From the NCBI RefSeq assembly GCF_004168035.1, contig NZ_SDPU01000029.1, positions 1-52,575 of the forward strand: a stretch of 52,575 bases of DNA. Direction: 5' to 3'. The notes under the pieces are model-generated. The model was given only the letters and a program-made list of their open reading frames with translations. It was not told the origin of the DNA and ran no database searches. Numbering within the stretch: the stretch's first letter is position 1; each line of letters begins with the position of its first letter. Both the position numbers and the translations under genes were made by a program. This DNA comes from Nocardioides iriomotensis (GTDB lineage: Bacteria; Actinomycetota; Actinomycetes; Propionibacteriales; Nocardioidaceae). Positions 16,503 through 26,022 of the stretch are shown here, piece by piece.

Positions 16503-18368
16503 CTAGGCGAGGGACTCCACCCAGGCCTCGTGCAGCGCCGCGAACCGGCCGCCGGCGCCGCTGTTGGAGCCGAGCGCGATCAGCTCCTCCGGCGAGCCGT
16601 CCTCCATGATCCGGCCGTGCTCGAGCACCAGCACGCGGTCGGCGATCTCCACCGTGGAGAGCCGGTGGGCGATGATCACCGCCGTCCGGTCGGCGAGGAT
16701 CGTGCGCAGGGCGCGCTGCACGAGCCGCTCGGAGGGTACGTCGAGCGAGCTGGTCGCCTCGTCGAGGATCAGCACGTCGGGGTCGGCGAGGAACGCCCGG
16801 GCGAACGCCACGAGCTGCCGCTGCCCCGCGGACAGCCGGCCGCCCTTGTTGGCGACGTCGGTGTCGTAGCCCTGCGGCAGCTCGGTGATGAAGTCGTGCG
16901 CGCCGATCGCCCTCGCCGCGGCCACGACCTCCTCCAGGCTCGCCTCGGGCCGGCCGAACCGGATGTTGTCGGCGACGGACCCGTTGAACATGTAGTTCTC
17001 CTGGGTCACCATCACGACCGAGCGGCGCAGCGTCGGCTCGTCGAGGTCGCGCAGGCTCACCCCGTCGAGCAGCACCCGGCCCTCGACGGGGTCGTAGAAC
17101 CGCGAGAGCAGCTTGGCGATCGTGGTCTTGCCGGCGCCGGTCGTGCCGACGAGGGCGAGGGTCTGGCCCGCCGGTACGACGAGGTCCATCCCGGGCAGCA
17201 CCGGCACGCCCTCGACGTACTCGAAGCGGACGTCCTCGAACCGCACCTCGCCGCGCACGTGCTCGAGCGGCACCGGGTGGGCCGGCTCGGGCACCGACGG
17301 CTCCTCCTCGAGCACCCCCGAGAGCTTCTCGAGCGCCGCGCTCGCGGACTGGAAGGTGTTGTAGAACTGCGAGATCTCCTGCATCGGCTCGAAGAACTGC
17401 CGCAGGTAGAGCAGGAACGCCGCCAGCACGCCGACGGTGACCTCGTCGTGGAAGGCGAGGTAGGCGCCGTAGAGCAGCGTGATCGCGATGGTGATGTTGC
17501 CGATCAGCTTGATGCCGGGCATGAACCACGTGACCGCGCGGAAGGCCCGCAGGTTGGCGACGCGGTACTGCTCGTTGACGTCGTCGAAGATCTCGGTGTT
17601 GCGCGGCTCGCGGCGGAACGCCTGGACCGCGCGGATGCCGAGCATCGACTCGACGAAGTGCACGATGACCAGCGCGACCTTCTCGCGGGTCACGCGGTAG
17701 GCGGCGCCGGACTCCTTGCGGAACCAGTTGGTCAGCCAGAGCAGGAACGGGAAGCAGAGCAGCGCCACCAGGGCGAGCTTGACGTCGAGCACGAGCAGCA
17801 GCGCCGCCGTGCCGACCAGCGTCAGCATCGCGGTGACCAGGCCGTCGAAGCCGGTCTCGAGGAGCTCGTAGATCGCGTCGACGTCGGAGGTCTGCCGGCT
17901 GATGACGCGGCCGGAGGTGTACTCGTCGTGGAACGCCGGGCTCAGCTTCTGGAAGTGTCGGAACACGCGGCGGCGGATCTCGAACAGCATGTCCTGGCCG
18001 ATGCGGCCGGACAGCACGAGGAAGGTGCGCCGGGTGACGGCCTGCGTGATCGTCGCGAGGAACGCGATGCCGACGATCGTGAGCAGCACGCTGATGTCGT
18101 TGTTCTCGGCGATCGGCGGGATGCCGCGGTCGATGCCCTCCTTGACGAGGTAGGGGATCGAGAGCCGGGAGGCGTTCTCGACCAGCACGATCGCGACCAG
18201 CACCCAGATCCAGCGCTTGTGTGGGCGGATCAGCTCGCCGAGCAGCCGGCGCGAGCGGGCCTGGAGCATCGCGCCGACGCGCGCGTCGACGTCCTGGCCG
18301 TCGGCGGCGACACCGCGCCAGTCCTGCTCGTCGGTCGGGCTGGTCGACGTGTCCTGCGTGGCCGTCAT
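16503..18368 (-). CDS. ABC exporter, second half-transporter (canonical Walker B)
   Basis: Product of 621 residues: six-helix exporter domain (about 70-370), then an ATPase domain. Walker A is GTTGAGKT, the signature is LSAGQ, Walker B with catalytic Glu537 is LILDEATSSLD, and the H-loop is IIAHRLST. The ATG overlaps the TGA of the first subunit (ATGA at 18365-18368), so the two are co-translated and should form a heterodimer. The signature Gly of LSGGQ is changed to Ala here, which fits the degenerate site expected when the partner lacks the Walker B Glu. Substrate unknown; multidrug or lipid export are both possible. Confidence 0.9.
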   Translation of the reverse strand: MTATQDTSTSPTDEQDWRGVAADGQDVDARVGAMLQARSRRLLGELIRPHKRWIWVLVAIVLVENASRLSIPYLVKEGIDRGIPPIAENNDISVLLTIVGIAFLATITQAVTRRTFLVLSGRIGQDMLFEIRRRVFRHFQKLSPAFHDEYTSGRVISRQTSDVDAIYELLETGFDGLVTAMLTLVGTAALLLVLDVKLALVALLCFPFLLWLTNWFRKESGAAYRVTREKVALVIVHFVESMLGIRAVQAFRREPRNTEIFDDVNEQYRVANLRAFRAVTWFMPGIKLIGNITIAITLLYGAYLAFHDEVTVGVLAAFLLYLRQFFEPMQEISQFYNTFQSASAALEKLSGVLEEEPSVPEPAHPVPLEHVRGEVRFEDVRFEYVEGVPVLPGMDLVVPAGQTLALVGTTGAGKTTIAKLLSRFYDPVEGRVLLDGVSLRDLDEPTLRRSVVMVTQENYMFNGSVADNIRFGRPEASLEEVVAAARAIGAHDFITELPQGYDTDVANKGGRLSAGQRQLVAFARAFLADPDVLILDEATSSLDVPSERLVQRALRTILADRTAVIIAHRLSTVEIADRVLVLEHGRIMEDGSPEELIALGSNSGAGGRFAALHEAWVESLA

Positions 18369-20185
18369 GCCGACACCTCCTCGAGCTCGGCGTCGGTATC
18401 GGCGTCGGCCGCGAGCAGGTCGCGGTAGGCCGGGACGGTCGCCATCAGGTCGCTGTGCCGTCCGACGTGGGTGATGGTGCCGTCCTGGAGCAGCGCGACC
18501 TTGTCGGCGAGCAGCACGGTCGAGGCGCGGTGCGCGACCACGATGCCGGTGGCGTCGCGCAGCACGTGGCGGAGCGCGTCCTCGACGAGCTTCTCGGTGT
18601 GCACGTCGAGCGCGGAGAGCGTGTCGTCGAGGACCAGCACTTTGGGCCGGGCAAGCACGGCGCGGGCCAGGGCGAGCCGCTGGCGCTGGCCGCCGGAGAG
18701 CGACATGCCCTGCTCGCCGATGCGGGTGTCGAGGCCCCACGGCAGGTCGTGCACGAAGCCGGCCTGGGCGACCTCGATCGCCTCGAGGACCTCCTCCTCG
18801 GTGGCGTCGGCGCGGCCGAGCGTGAGGTTCTCGCGCGCGGACATCGAGAACAGCGTGGGCTCCTCGAACGCCGTCGCCACGACCGAGCGCAGGTCGGCGA
18901 GCTCGAGGTCGCGGACGTCGACCCCGTCGATCGTGACCCGGCCGGCCGTGACGTCGTACAGGCGCGGGACGAGGGCGGTCAGGGTGGTCTTGCCGGAGCC
19001 GGTCGCACCGACGACGGCCACGGTCTCGCCGGGCTCGACGTCGAGGTCGACGCCGTGCAGAACCGGCCGGTCGGGCTCGTCGGGGAACGCGAAGCCGACG
19101 CCCTCGAACCGGAGGTGGCCGCGCGGCTTCGCCAGGACGCGTTCACCGCTGACGATGGAGGGCACCGTGTCGAAGATCTCGTTGATGCGGGCGGCGGCGG
19201 TCATCGCCTCCTGAGCCATCGCCAGGATGTAGCCGAGCGCGGCGATCGGCCAGACCAGCGACAGCATCAGGGTGATGAAGGCGACCAGGGTGCCCGGGGT
19301 CAGGTCGCCCTGGCCGACGCCGTACGCCCCGAGGAGCAGCACGACGACGACCGCGACGTTGGGGATCACCTCGAGGAAGGTCCAGAACTTCGCGGCGAGC
19401 CGGACCTTGTCCATCGAGGTGCCGTAGAGCTTCTGCGCGGCGTGCTCGTACTGGCCCGAGACGTGCTCGCTGCGGCCGAACGACCGGATCACCCGGATGC
19501 CGACCGCGCCCTCCTCGGCGAGCGTGGCGAGGTCGCCCTGCTCGTCCTGGACGCGGCGGGAGATGACGACGTACCGGCGCTCGAAGCGGTTGGACAGCGC
19601 GATGATCGGGGCTGCGGTGAGCGCCACGACGAGGCCGAGCGGCCAGTACATCTTGAGCAGCACCAGGGTCACGACGACGAGCTGCACGACGTTGATGACC
19701 AGGAACAGCATGCCGAAGCCGAAGAACCGCCGGATCGCGCTGAGGTCGGTCGTGACGCGCGAGAGCAGCTGGCCGGACTGCCAGTGGCCGTGGAAGGCCA
19801 TCGGCAGCTGCTGGAGCCGGACGTAGAGGTCGTGCCGCATCGCGGTCTCGACGTTGAGCACCGTGTTGGACTGCACCCAGCGGCGCCAGAAGATCAGGAC
19901 CGCCTCGACCACGCCCAGCGCCAGCGCGAGCAGGCCGAGCGGCAGCACCGGCTCGATGTCCTTGTCGGTGATCGGGCCGTCGATCATCGCCTTGGTGACG
20001 AGCGGGATCGCGATCGACAGGCCGACACCGACGAGCGCGGTGCCGAGCATGATGCTCAGCGAGGTGAGGTGCGGGCGGAGGTAGCCGCGCAGGCGCCACA
20101 AGGAGTGCACGCTCGCGGGCGGGTGGTCACGGTGGTGGGTGTCGGGCTGGGCGTCGGCTCCGGACGGCGTCGCGGCATCGGTCAT
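18365..20185 (-). CDS. ABC exporter, first half-transporter (degenerate Walker B)
   Basis: Product of 606 residues: exporter membrane domain (about 35-330) and ATPase domain. Walker A is GATGSGKTT from residue 393, the signature is a canonical LSGGQRQ, and the H-loop is VAHRAST. Walker B reads LVLDDTLSALD: the catalytic Glu position (521) is Asp. This Glu-to-Asp change is the hallmark of the non-hydrolytic site of heterodimeric exporters such as TM287/288, LmrCD and BmrCD. First gene of the pair; TTGGGC-N18-TAATCT upstream is a likely promoter. Confidence 0.9.
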   Translation of the reverse strand: MTDAATPSGADAQPDTHHRDHPPASVHSLWRLRGYLRPHLTSLSIMLGTALVGVGLSIAIPLVTKAMIDGPITDKDIEPVLPLGLLALALGVVEAVLIFWRRWVQSNTVLNVETAMRHDLYVRLQQLPMAFHGHWQSGQLLSRVTTDLSAIRRFFGFGMLFLVINVVQLVVVTLVLLKMYWPLGLVVALTAAPIIALSNRFERRYVVISRRVQDEQGDLATLAEEGAVGIRVIRSFGRSEHVSGQYEHAAQKLYGTSMDKVRLAAKFWTFLEVIPNVAVVVVLLLGAYGVGQGDLTPGTLVAFITLMLSLVWPIAALGYILAMAQEAMTAAARINEIFDTVPSIVSGERVLAKPRGHLRFEGVGFAFPDEPDRPVLHGVDLDVEPGETVAVVGATGSGKTTLTALVPRLYDVTAGRVTIDGVDVRDLELADLRSVVATAFEEPTLFSMSARENLTLGRADATEEEVLEAIEVAQAGFVHDLPWGLDTRIGEQGMSLSGGQRQRLALARAVLARPKVLVLDDTLSALDVHTEKLVEDALRHVLRDATGIVVAHRASTVLLADKVALLQDGTITHVGRHSDLMATVPAYRDLLAADADTDAELEEVSA

Positions 20186-20267
20186 CTGCTGGGCGGGATC
20201 CCCTCGTCAGGCGCAGCGGCGCGCTCCTGGCATGGGTGGCCCGGGACGCGCCATGGTTGTAAGGCAC

Positions 20268-20297
20268 AGATTACCCGGTGCTCCTGACGTCGCCCAA
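20268..20297 (-). promoter_or_regulatory. possible sigma70-type promoter for the ABC exporter pair
   Basis: On the minus strand TTGGGC (20297-20292) and TAATCT (20273-20268) are 18 bases apart and lie about 80 bases before the first exporter gene. The -10 is a good match in a region that is otherwise very GC-rich. Confidence 0.4.
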
Positions 20298-20318
20298 GTC
20301 GATTTCGGACAGGCGAAC

Positions 20319-20343
20319 GCCGCGGCCGGTCTCCGGCCGCGGC
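20319..20343. repeat. GC-rich hairpin between the ABC promoter and the surface protein gene
   Basis: GCCGCGGCCGG at 20319-20329 pairs perfectly with 20333-20343 around a TCT loop. It lies about 105 bases past the surface-protein stop and just upstream of the ABC exporter promoter, on the same strand. It may be a back-up terminator insulating the two. Confidence 0.5.
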
Positions 20344-20400
20344 GACACCAAGGCAGGCCCGCGGTGCTGGGGGCTCGTCACCGCGGGCCCGCCCGGGGCG

Positions 20401-20435
20401 GGCGGGGGCGCTGGTCCCAGGACCGCACCCCCGCC
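20401..20435 (-). terminator. nested hairpin terminator of the surface protein gene
   Basis: The outer stem pairs GGCGGGGG (20401-20408) with CCCCCGCC (20428-20435). The inner stem pairs GGTCC (20413-20417) with GGACC (20420-20424). It begins 13 bases after the minus-strand stop codon at 20449. Confidence 0.65.
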
Positions 20436-20448
20436 CTTCCTGATCGGG

Positions 20449-23400
20449 TCAGGACCCGAGCTTCCTCCGCGACCAGCGGCCGCGGGCGATCATCAGGGCG
20501 CCGCCGAGCAGGACGAGTCCCGCGCCGGACCAGAGCACCATCCCGCTCGGACCACCGGTCTCCGGGAGACCGGCCACCACCACCGGCGGACGCGGCCGGG
20601 GCCGGGGCCGGGTGTCCTCCTCGGGCAGGATCTGCGGGCCGCAGACGGTCACCGTGGCCGTCGCGTTCGCGCCGGTCTGGACGATGCTCGCCGTGTTGGT
20701 GAGGTCGACGCACTCGTTGGTGTCCGCCGCGAGGTCCAGCGAGTAGCTGAACGGCGTCGGGGTGCCGGCCGCGTTCCAGGTGGCCTGGCCGAGCGGGATG
20801 ACCTGACCCGGGACGGTCTGGTCGTCGACCACGTCGACCACCTTGTTCGTCTCCTGGTCGAGGGCGAAGGTCACCGGCGACGTCAGCGCCACCGATCCCT
20901 GGGCCCAGGTCACCGTCGTCGTACCGGTGCCGGTGTACGCCGGCTGGCCCGTGAAGGCGCAGCTGTAGGTGTACGTCCTGCTGCTCGACGCCGGGACGAC
21001 CAGGTCCTGGCCGGGCGTCAGCGAGCAGGCGGCGCCGCCGCCCAGGTCGGTCAGCGTCGAGGCACCGGCGGTGAGCGGCTTGTAGGCGTTCCCGTTCGAG
21101 ATCGTCAGCGCCCCGGACATCGTCCAGCCCGAGTCTGTCGACGCACCCGGGATCGCGTTGACCGTGTAGTCGACCCTGGCCGTGCCGTTGTCGCCGACGT
21201 CGAACCGCGTGCCACCGGCCGCCTTGGCGATCGACCAGTCGTAGGTGCGGTCGTAGCTGGCGTTGACGATGTTCGCCAGGACGGCGTCATCCTCGACGCA
21301 GAGCGTCACGGTCGCCTCGTCGGACAGGTCCGGGCTCCCCTCGAGCGGCACGGTGGCCGTGTTGGTGAAGTCCGTGCACTTCCCGGCGGTGCCGGTCAGC
21401 GGCAGCTGGTAGGTGAACCGGGTCGGCGTGCCGTTCGGGTTCCACGTCGCCTCGCCCAGCTCGACCCGCTTGCCCGGGACCGTCTTGTCGTCGTACACGC
21501 TGACGACCTTGTCGATCTCGTTCACCAGCGCGAACGTGACGCCCTCGTCGTCGGACGACGCCGTGCGCGCCTGGCCGGTCGGACCCGTCCAGCTTGCCTT
21601 CGCCTCGTTGCTGCCGGAGTAGCTCGGCCGGCTGGTGAAGGTGCAGGTGTAGTCGAGCGTGACGGAGTCGCCCGCGTCGATCTCGACGTCCTCGCCGTCC
21701 TCGACGGTGCAGACCGCCCCGCCGCCGACCGACGGCACGTCGGTGATGTCCGCCGTGATCGACCCGTCCGCGTAGTCATTGGGGTTGGTCACCGTGATGG
21801 TGCCCCACATCGCGAAGTCGTGGTCGTCGTGGCCGGCCTCGCCGGGCAGCTGCGGGGTCACCTCGACCGTGTAGTCGAAGGTGCCCGTGGTGCCGTCGGT
21901 GACCTCGACGTCGTCGAGCTGCTTGGCGACCTTGTCCAGACGCCAGTGGTACGTGCGCTCGTACGTCGCCGTGACGGTCTTGTCGAGCTCCAACGCGTCC
22001 TCCGCGCAGACGGTGACCGTCTCGTCGGCCGCCTGCTCGGTCTGGACGATCGTCGCGGTGTTGTCGTGGTCGACGCAGGTGCCGCCGATCCCCTTCACCG
22101 TCCGGTCGTACTCGAACGTCTTCACGCCGTCGAACCAGTTGGCCGTGCCCAGGTCCTCGACCTCACCGCTGCCCGCGATGGTGGCGTCGTCGAACAGGTC
22201 GGTCACGTCGACCACGTCGTTGATCTTCTTCGTGAGGGCGAACGTGATCGGCGCCGTGCCGACCGCCGTCCGGGTGCCACCGCTACCGGTCCACGTGGCC
22301 GTGGCGGTGTTGGTGCCCTGGTAGGACGACGGGCCGGCCTGCGGGAAGGTGCAGGAGTAGCTCAGCGTCTTCGTCTCGCCCGCGGCGATCGTGAGGTCCT
22401 CGCCGGACGCCACGGTGCAGGTCGCACCGACCGTGTTGGTGTCGGTGACGTCGGCCGTGATCGAGCCGACGCCCGCGGCGTTCGGGTTCGTCACGTCGAT
22501 CGTGCCGGTCATCACCCAGCCGCCGTCGACGTACGAGCCCGGGTCGACCGTGACCGTGTAGTGCGCGGTCGCGGACCCGCCCTCGGCGATCTCGAAGGAG
22601 GTCTTGTCGGCCTGCTTCGTGATCGACCACAGGTAGGTGCGCTCGTAGGTCGCGTCGACGGTCTTGGTCACCGTGAGCGCCTTCTGCACGCAAAGGGTGG
22701 CCGAGGCGGTGTCGGTCTGCCCGGTCTCGACGATCGTCGCCGTGTTGTCGTAGGTCGTGCACTGGCCGGCGACACCGGTCTTGGTCAGGGAGTACTCGAA
22801 CGACTTCGGCGCGCCCCACGTGGCGGTGCCGAGGACGTTGCTCGCACCAGGGACGGTCTTGTCGTCCTTGACGGTGATCGTCTTGTTGGTCTCCTTCGCC
22901 AGGCTGAACGGCACCGCGGTCGGGACCGAGGAGGCGGACCCGCCGTCCCAGGTCGCGACGGCGGTGTTGGTGCCGCCCTGGTAGAGCGGCGCCGAGCCGA
23001 AGGTGCAGGTGTACGGGCGGCTGGCCGACGCCGGCACGACCTGGCCGTTCACGAGCGTCGCCTGGCCGATGAGGACGTCGTCACCGTTGGTCACGCTGCA
23101 GACTGCGCCGCCGCCCACGCTCGGCACGTCGGTGAGGTCGACGGTCATGGTCTTGAACGTGTTGGGGTTCTTGGCCGTGATCGTGCCGCCCATCGTCCAG
23201 CCGCTGTCGGTGTAGCTGTCCGGTGTCGCCGTGACCGTGTAGTTGAAGGTGTAGTCACCACCGTCGATGTCGACGTGGGTCTTGTCGACCTGCTTGTCGA
23301 TCAGCCACGTGTAGGTGCGGTCGTAGGTGCCGGAGGCGGTCTTCTCGACGCTGACACCGAGTGGCGCGCAGACCTCGACCGTCTCCTTCGCGAGCTGCTT

Positions 23401-26022
23401 GGTCTCCACGATCGTGGCGGTGTTGGTGTAGCTCACGCACTGGCCGGGCTGCCCCTGCAGCTCGAGCGCGTAGGTGAACGTGTGCGTGGTGCCCTGGGCC
23501 TGCCACGTGACCGAACCCAGCGCGTGGCTGGCGCCCGGGACCGTCTTGTCGTCGACGATGTTCACGGTCTTGCCGACCTCGCTGACCGTCCAGTCGGACT
23601 CGACCACGCCGGCGTCGCCGCTGGCGGTGCCGGTCGGCGTCGAGGCGGCCGCCTGGTCCCAGGTCACCCAGGCGACGTTGGTGCCGGTGTAGCTCGGCTT
23701 GGTCGCGAAGGTGCAGAGGTAGTCGAACGTCTTGCTGCCGCTCTTCGGGATCGTGAGCCCCCCGGTGGTGTCGACCATGCAGGACACGGAGTCGTTGTTG
23801 TACTCGTCCTTGATGCCCGTCAGCGTGACGTCCTGCCAGTCGTTCGGGTTGGACACGGTGATCGAGCCCTGCATCAGCCACCTGCTGTCGGTGGCCGCGC
23901 CGTCGGTGACGGTGACCGTGTAGTTCGCGGTCGCCTTGCCGGTCTTCGGGTCGACGTCGAGCGTGGTGTCCGTGGCCCTCTTGTCGATGTTGAAGGCGTA
24001 GTTGCGGGTCAGGCTCGCGATCTTGTTCTTGCTGACCGTCAGGTCCTTGCCCACGCAGACGTTGGCCTGGGCCGAGTCGTTCTGACCCGTCTCGGTGATC
24101 GTGGCCGTGTTGTCGTAACGCGTGCAGGTGCCCGGGGTGCCGGTGAAGGTCTTCTCGTACGTCCGGGTCTCCGGGCTCGCACCCTCACCCCAGGTGTTCA
24201 CCCACGCCGGGTCGAAGGTGTGCTGGTTGTCGGTGATGGTGACCGTCTTGTCGGTCTCCGTGTCGACCTTGTAGGCGTAGTCCGCGGTGCCCTGGGCCTT
24301 GTCGGTCCCCGGGTTCGAGGAGCTCGCCTGCTCCTGGGTCTGCGGGTAGTCCGCCAGGCTCCACTCGACCTTCGCCGTGTTGGTGCCGTCGGCCGGGTTC
24401 GCCGCCGCCGGCGCGCAGGTGTAGCCGAAGTCGGTGGTCTTGCTGGCCGCCAGGCTCACCTGGAGGCCGGCGGCAGCACCCGAGACGTCGGTGACGTTCG
24501 GGAAGCTGCAGACCGTGCCGTCGCTCAGCACGTCGGACAGGGTGACGGTCATCGGCAGGCTGTTCGGGTTCTTCACCGAGACGGTGCCGTGCACCTCCCA
24601 GCCGGACTTGATCTTCTCCTTCTCCGTGACGGTCACGCCGTACTGGAAGGTGGCGCCGGTGCCCTGGGGGACGTTCTGCGTCGCCGAGGCGCCGTAGCTG
24701 CCACCGGGGTTGCGGACGGCCTTGTCGATCTCCCAGGTGTAGCGGGCGTCGTACGTCGCCACGGCCGTCTTCACGACCTCGGGCTTGTCGTACTTGCGCT
24801 TGTCGCTGAAGGTGAAGGTGACCGTCTCGCCGGTGGCCAGCGTCTTCTTGGTGCACCGGTCGGCGTCCTCGGCGTCGGTCACGCACGGCGCGGGCAGGAA
24901 GTAGCCCTCGGGCGCCGCGAGCTCGGTGACCTTGTAGCTGACGCCGGGCTTCACGTTGGTGACGGTGATCTTGCCGACCGCGGGGTCGGCGTCAGCGAGC
25001 TCGCCGGCGGTCACGTTCGCGTCGTTGTCGGTGACCGTCTTGGGCGTCGCGTCCTGCGATCCGGCCGTCGGGTTCGGGTCGATCTCGAACTTCGCGCCCG
25101 GCACCGTGACCGGCTGGCCCGTCGCCGCGTCCAGCTTGACGATCTTGATCGTGCCGCAGTCGGACGGGATGTTCACGGGCCCCTGGACGAGGTCCTTGAG
25201 CCGGCTGGTGTCGCCGTTCTCGTTGCCCTCCTGGGTGCGCATGTTGAAGGTGCTGAAGCCGCTCACGGGGCAGGAGGTGGCGCCGAGGTCGGTCAGGTTG
25301 ATGACCAGCTCGAAGAACTGGTTGGCCGGGATCTTGCCGTTCGACAGGTAGGGGGAGCCGAAGTAGTCGTCGATCGGGGCGGTGTTGACGCCGAACTGTG
25401 TGAACTGGTCGCACGGGAGGAGCGCGCCCCACTTGCTGCCGTCCCACAGCTGGGCCTGCTGGCACTCCTGGGAGTCGCTGCCGTTGATGTCCAGGTTGAT
25501 CCGGAGGTCACCCACGGTGCGGACGGGCATAGCGGACGTCTGCGCCTTCTGGTTCAGCTCGATCCAGTAGTTCTGCGTGCCGGTGCCGCTGCCGCGGTCC
25601 CAGCCGAGTGCGAGCATGAGGTCGCCGTTCTGCCGGTAGTCGTAGATCAGCACGTTGCCGACGTCGGACTTGCCGGACGCCACGTTGTCGCCGACCGACC
25701 AGCCCTTCTCCTGGCCCTCGCCGTCGTAGTCGTTCTCGCTGTTACCCGGACCGAAGCCGTCGTTGTCGGCCGGGTCGGTGCTGATCTCGTCCTCGATGAG
25801 GACGAAGTGCGCGTCACCGACCTTCAGGCCCTGCCAGTCGGTCGCGATGCCGTCCTGGTTGCCGTCGGTGTCGATCCCGGTGGGCGCTGCGTAGGCGGCC
25901 GAGATCCCCAGGAGGGGGAGCGTCAGCAGCGCGAGCGCCGCGGACAGCACCACGCGCACGGCGATCGAGAAGAGAGAAGGCCGCGCGTTCGGACGCGAGC
26001 GGCGAGAAGGCTGACTGGCCAC
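20449..26022 (-). CDS. giant LPETG-anchored repetitive surface protein
   Basis: Product of 1,857 residues. The GTG at 26022 opens into a long signal peptide (basic SRRSRPNARPS, hydrophobic core, AYA cleavage near residue 45). Residues about 46-300 form a unique N-terminal domain. About 300-400 is a SpaA/Cna-B prealbumin-like domain (GTIKIVKLDAATG to TELAAPEGYFLP). Six repeats follow, starting at residues 424, 671, 900, 1126, 1354 and 1590; each begins Y-D/E-R-T-Y-x-W and carries GTIxVxNPN, YxCTF, GTNTA, DDKTVPG and NTATIVxTxQ. The end is a Pro/Arg stretch, LPETG at 1819-1823, one membrane helix and an RRKLGS tail: a sortase substrate. No sortase gene is in the window. Probable adhesin or cell-wall fibre; ligand unknown. 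Confidence 0.88.
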   Translation of the reverse strand: MASQPSRRSRPNARPSLFSIAVRVVLSAALALLTLPLLGISAAYAAPTGIDTDGNQDGIATDWQGLKVGDAHFVLIEDEISTDPADNDGFGPGNSENDYDGEGQEKGWSVGDNVASGKSDVGNVLIYDYRQNGDLMLALGWDRGSGTGTQNYWIELNQKAQTSAMPVRTVGDLRINLDINGSDSQECQQAQLWDGSKWGALLPCDQFTQFGVNTAPIDDYFGSPYLSNGKIPANQFFELVINLTDLGATSCPVSGFSTFNMRTQEGNENGDTSRLKDLVQGPVNIPSDCGTIKIVKLDAATGQPVTVPGAKFEIDPNPTAGSQDATPKTVTDNDANVTAGELADADPAVGKITVTNVKPGVSYKVTELAAPEGYFLPAPCVTDAEDADRCTKKTLATGETVTFTFSDKRKYDKPEVVKTAVATYDARYTWEIDKAVRNPGGSYGASATQNVPQGTGATFQYGVTVTEKEKIKSGWEVHGTVSVKNPNSLPMTVTLSDVLSDGTVCSFPNVTDVSGAAAGLQVSLAASKTTDFGYTCAPAAANPADGTNTAKVEWSLADYPQTQEQASSSNPGTDKAQGTADYAYKVDTETDKTVTITDNQHTFDPAWVNTWGEGASPETRTYEKTFTGTPGTCTRYDNTATITETGQNDSAQANVCVGKDLTVSKNKIASLTRNYAFNIDKRATDTTLDVDPKTGKATANYTVTVTDGAATDSRWLMQGSITVSNPNDWQDVTLTGIKDEYNNDSVSCMVDTTGGLTIPKSGSKTFDYLCTFATKPSYTGTNVAWVTWDQAAASTPTGTASGDAGVVESDWTVSEVGKTVNIVDDKTVPGASHALGSVTWQAQGTTHTFTYALELQGQPGQCVSYTNTATIVETKQLAKETVEVCAPLGVSVEKTASGTYDRTYTWLIDKQVDKTHVDIDGGDYTFNYTVTATPDSYTDSGWTMGGTITAKNPNTFKTMTVDLTDVPSVGGGAVCSVTNGDDVLIGQATLVNGQVVPASASRPYTCTFGSAPLYQGGTNTAVATWDGGSASSVPTAVPFSLAKETNKTITVKDDKTVPGASNVLGTATWGAPKSFEYSLTKTGVAGQCTTYDNTATIVETGQTDTASATLCVQKALTVTKTVDATYERTYLWSITKQADKTSFEIAEGGSATAHYTVTVDPGSYVDGGWVMTGTIDVTNPNAAGVGSITADVTDTNTVGATCTVASGEDLTIAAGETKTLSYSCTFPQAGPSSYQGTNTATATWTGSGGTRTAVGTAPITFALTKKINDVVDVTDLFDDATIAGSGEVEDLGTANWFDGVKTFEYDRTVKGIGGTCVDHDNTATIVQTEQAADETVTVCAEDALELDKTVTATYERTYHWRLDKVAKQLDDVEVTDGTTGTFDYTVEVTPQLPGEAGHDDHDFAMWGTITVTNPNDYADGSITADITDVPSVGGGAVCTVEDGEDVEIDAGDSVTLDYTCTFTSRPSYSGSNEAKASWTGPTGQARTASSDDEGVTFALVNEIDKVVSVYDDKTVPGKRVELGEATWNPNGTPTRFTYQLPLTGTAGKCTDFTNTATVPLEGSPDLSDEATVTLCVEDDAVLANIVNASYDRTYDWSIAKAAGGTRFDVGDNGTARVDYTVNAIPGASTDSGWTMSGALTISNGNAYKPLTAGASTLTDLGGGAACSLTPGQDLVVPASSSRTYTYSCAFTGQPAYTGTGTTTVTWAQGSVALTSPVTFALDQETNKVVDVVDDQTVPGQVIPLGQATWNAAGTPTPFSYSLDLAADTNECVDLTNTASIVQTGANATATVTVCGPQILPEEDTRPRPRPRPPVVVAGLPETGGPSGMVLWSGAGLVLLGGALMIARGRWSRRKLGS
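20630..24753 (-). repeat. six protein-coding repeats of about 226-247 codons
   Basis: The repeat units of the surface protein begin at 24753, 24012, 23325, 22647, 21963 and 21255. Intervals are 247, 229, 226, 228 and 236 codons. They are clearly homologous at protein level but diverged in DNA, so they are old duplications and not a recent expansion. Each unit has conserved Cys residues (CxV near the middle, YxCTF, GxC, VC at the end) that could make disulfides outside the cell. Confidence 0.8.

Noticed and set aside
20630-24753. CRISPR-like repetition
   Set aside because: The repetition is a protein-coding series of about 230 codons, without short identical repeats or spacers.
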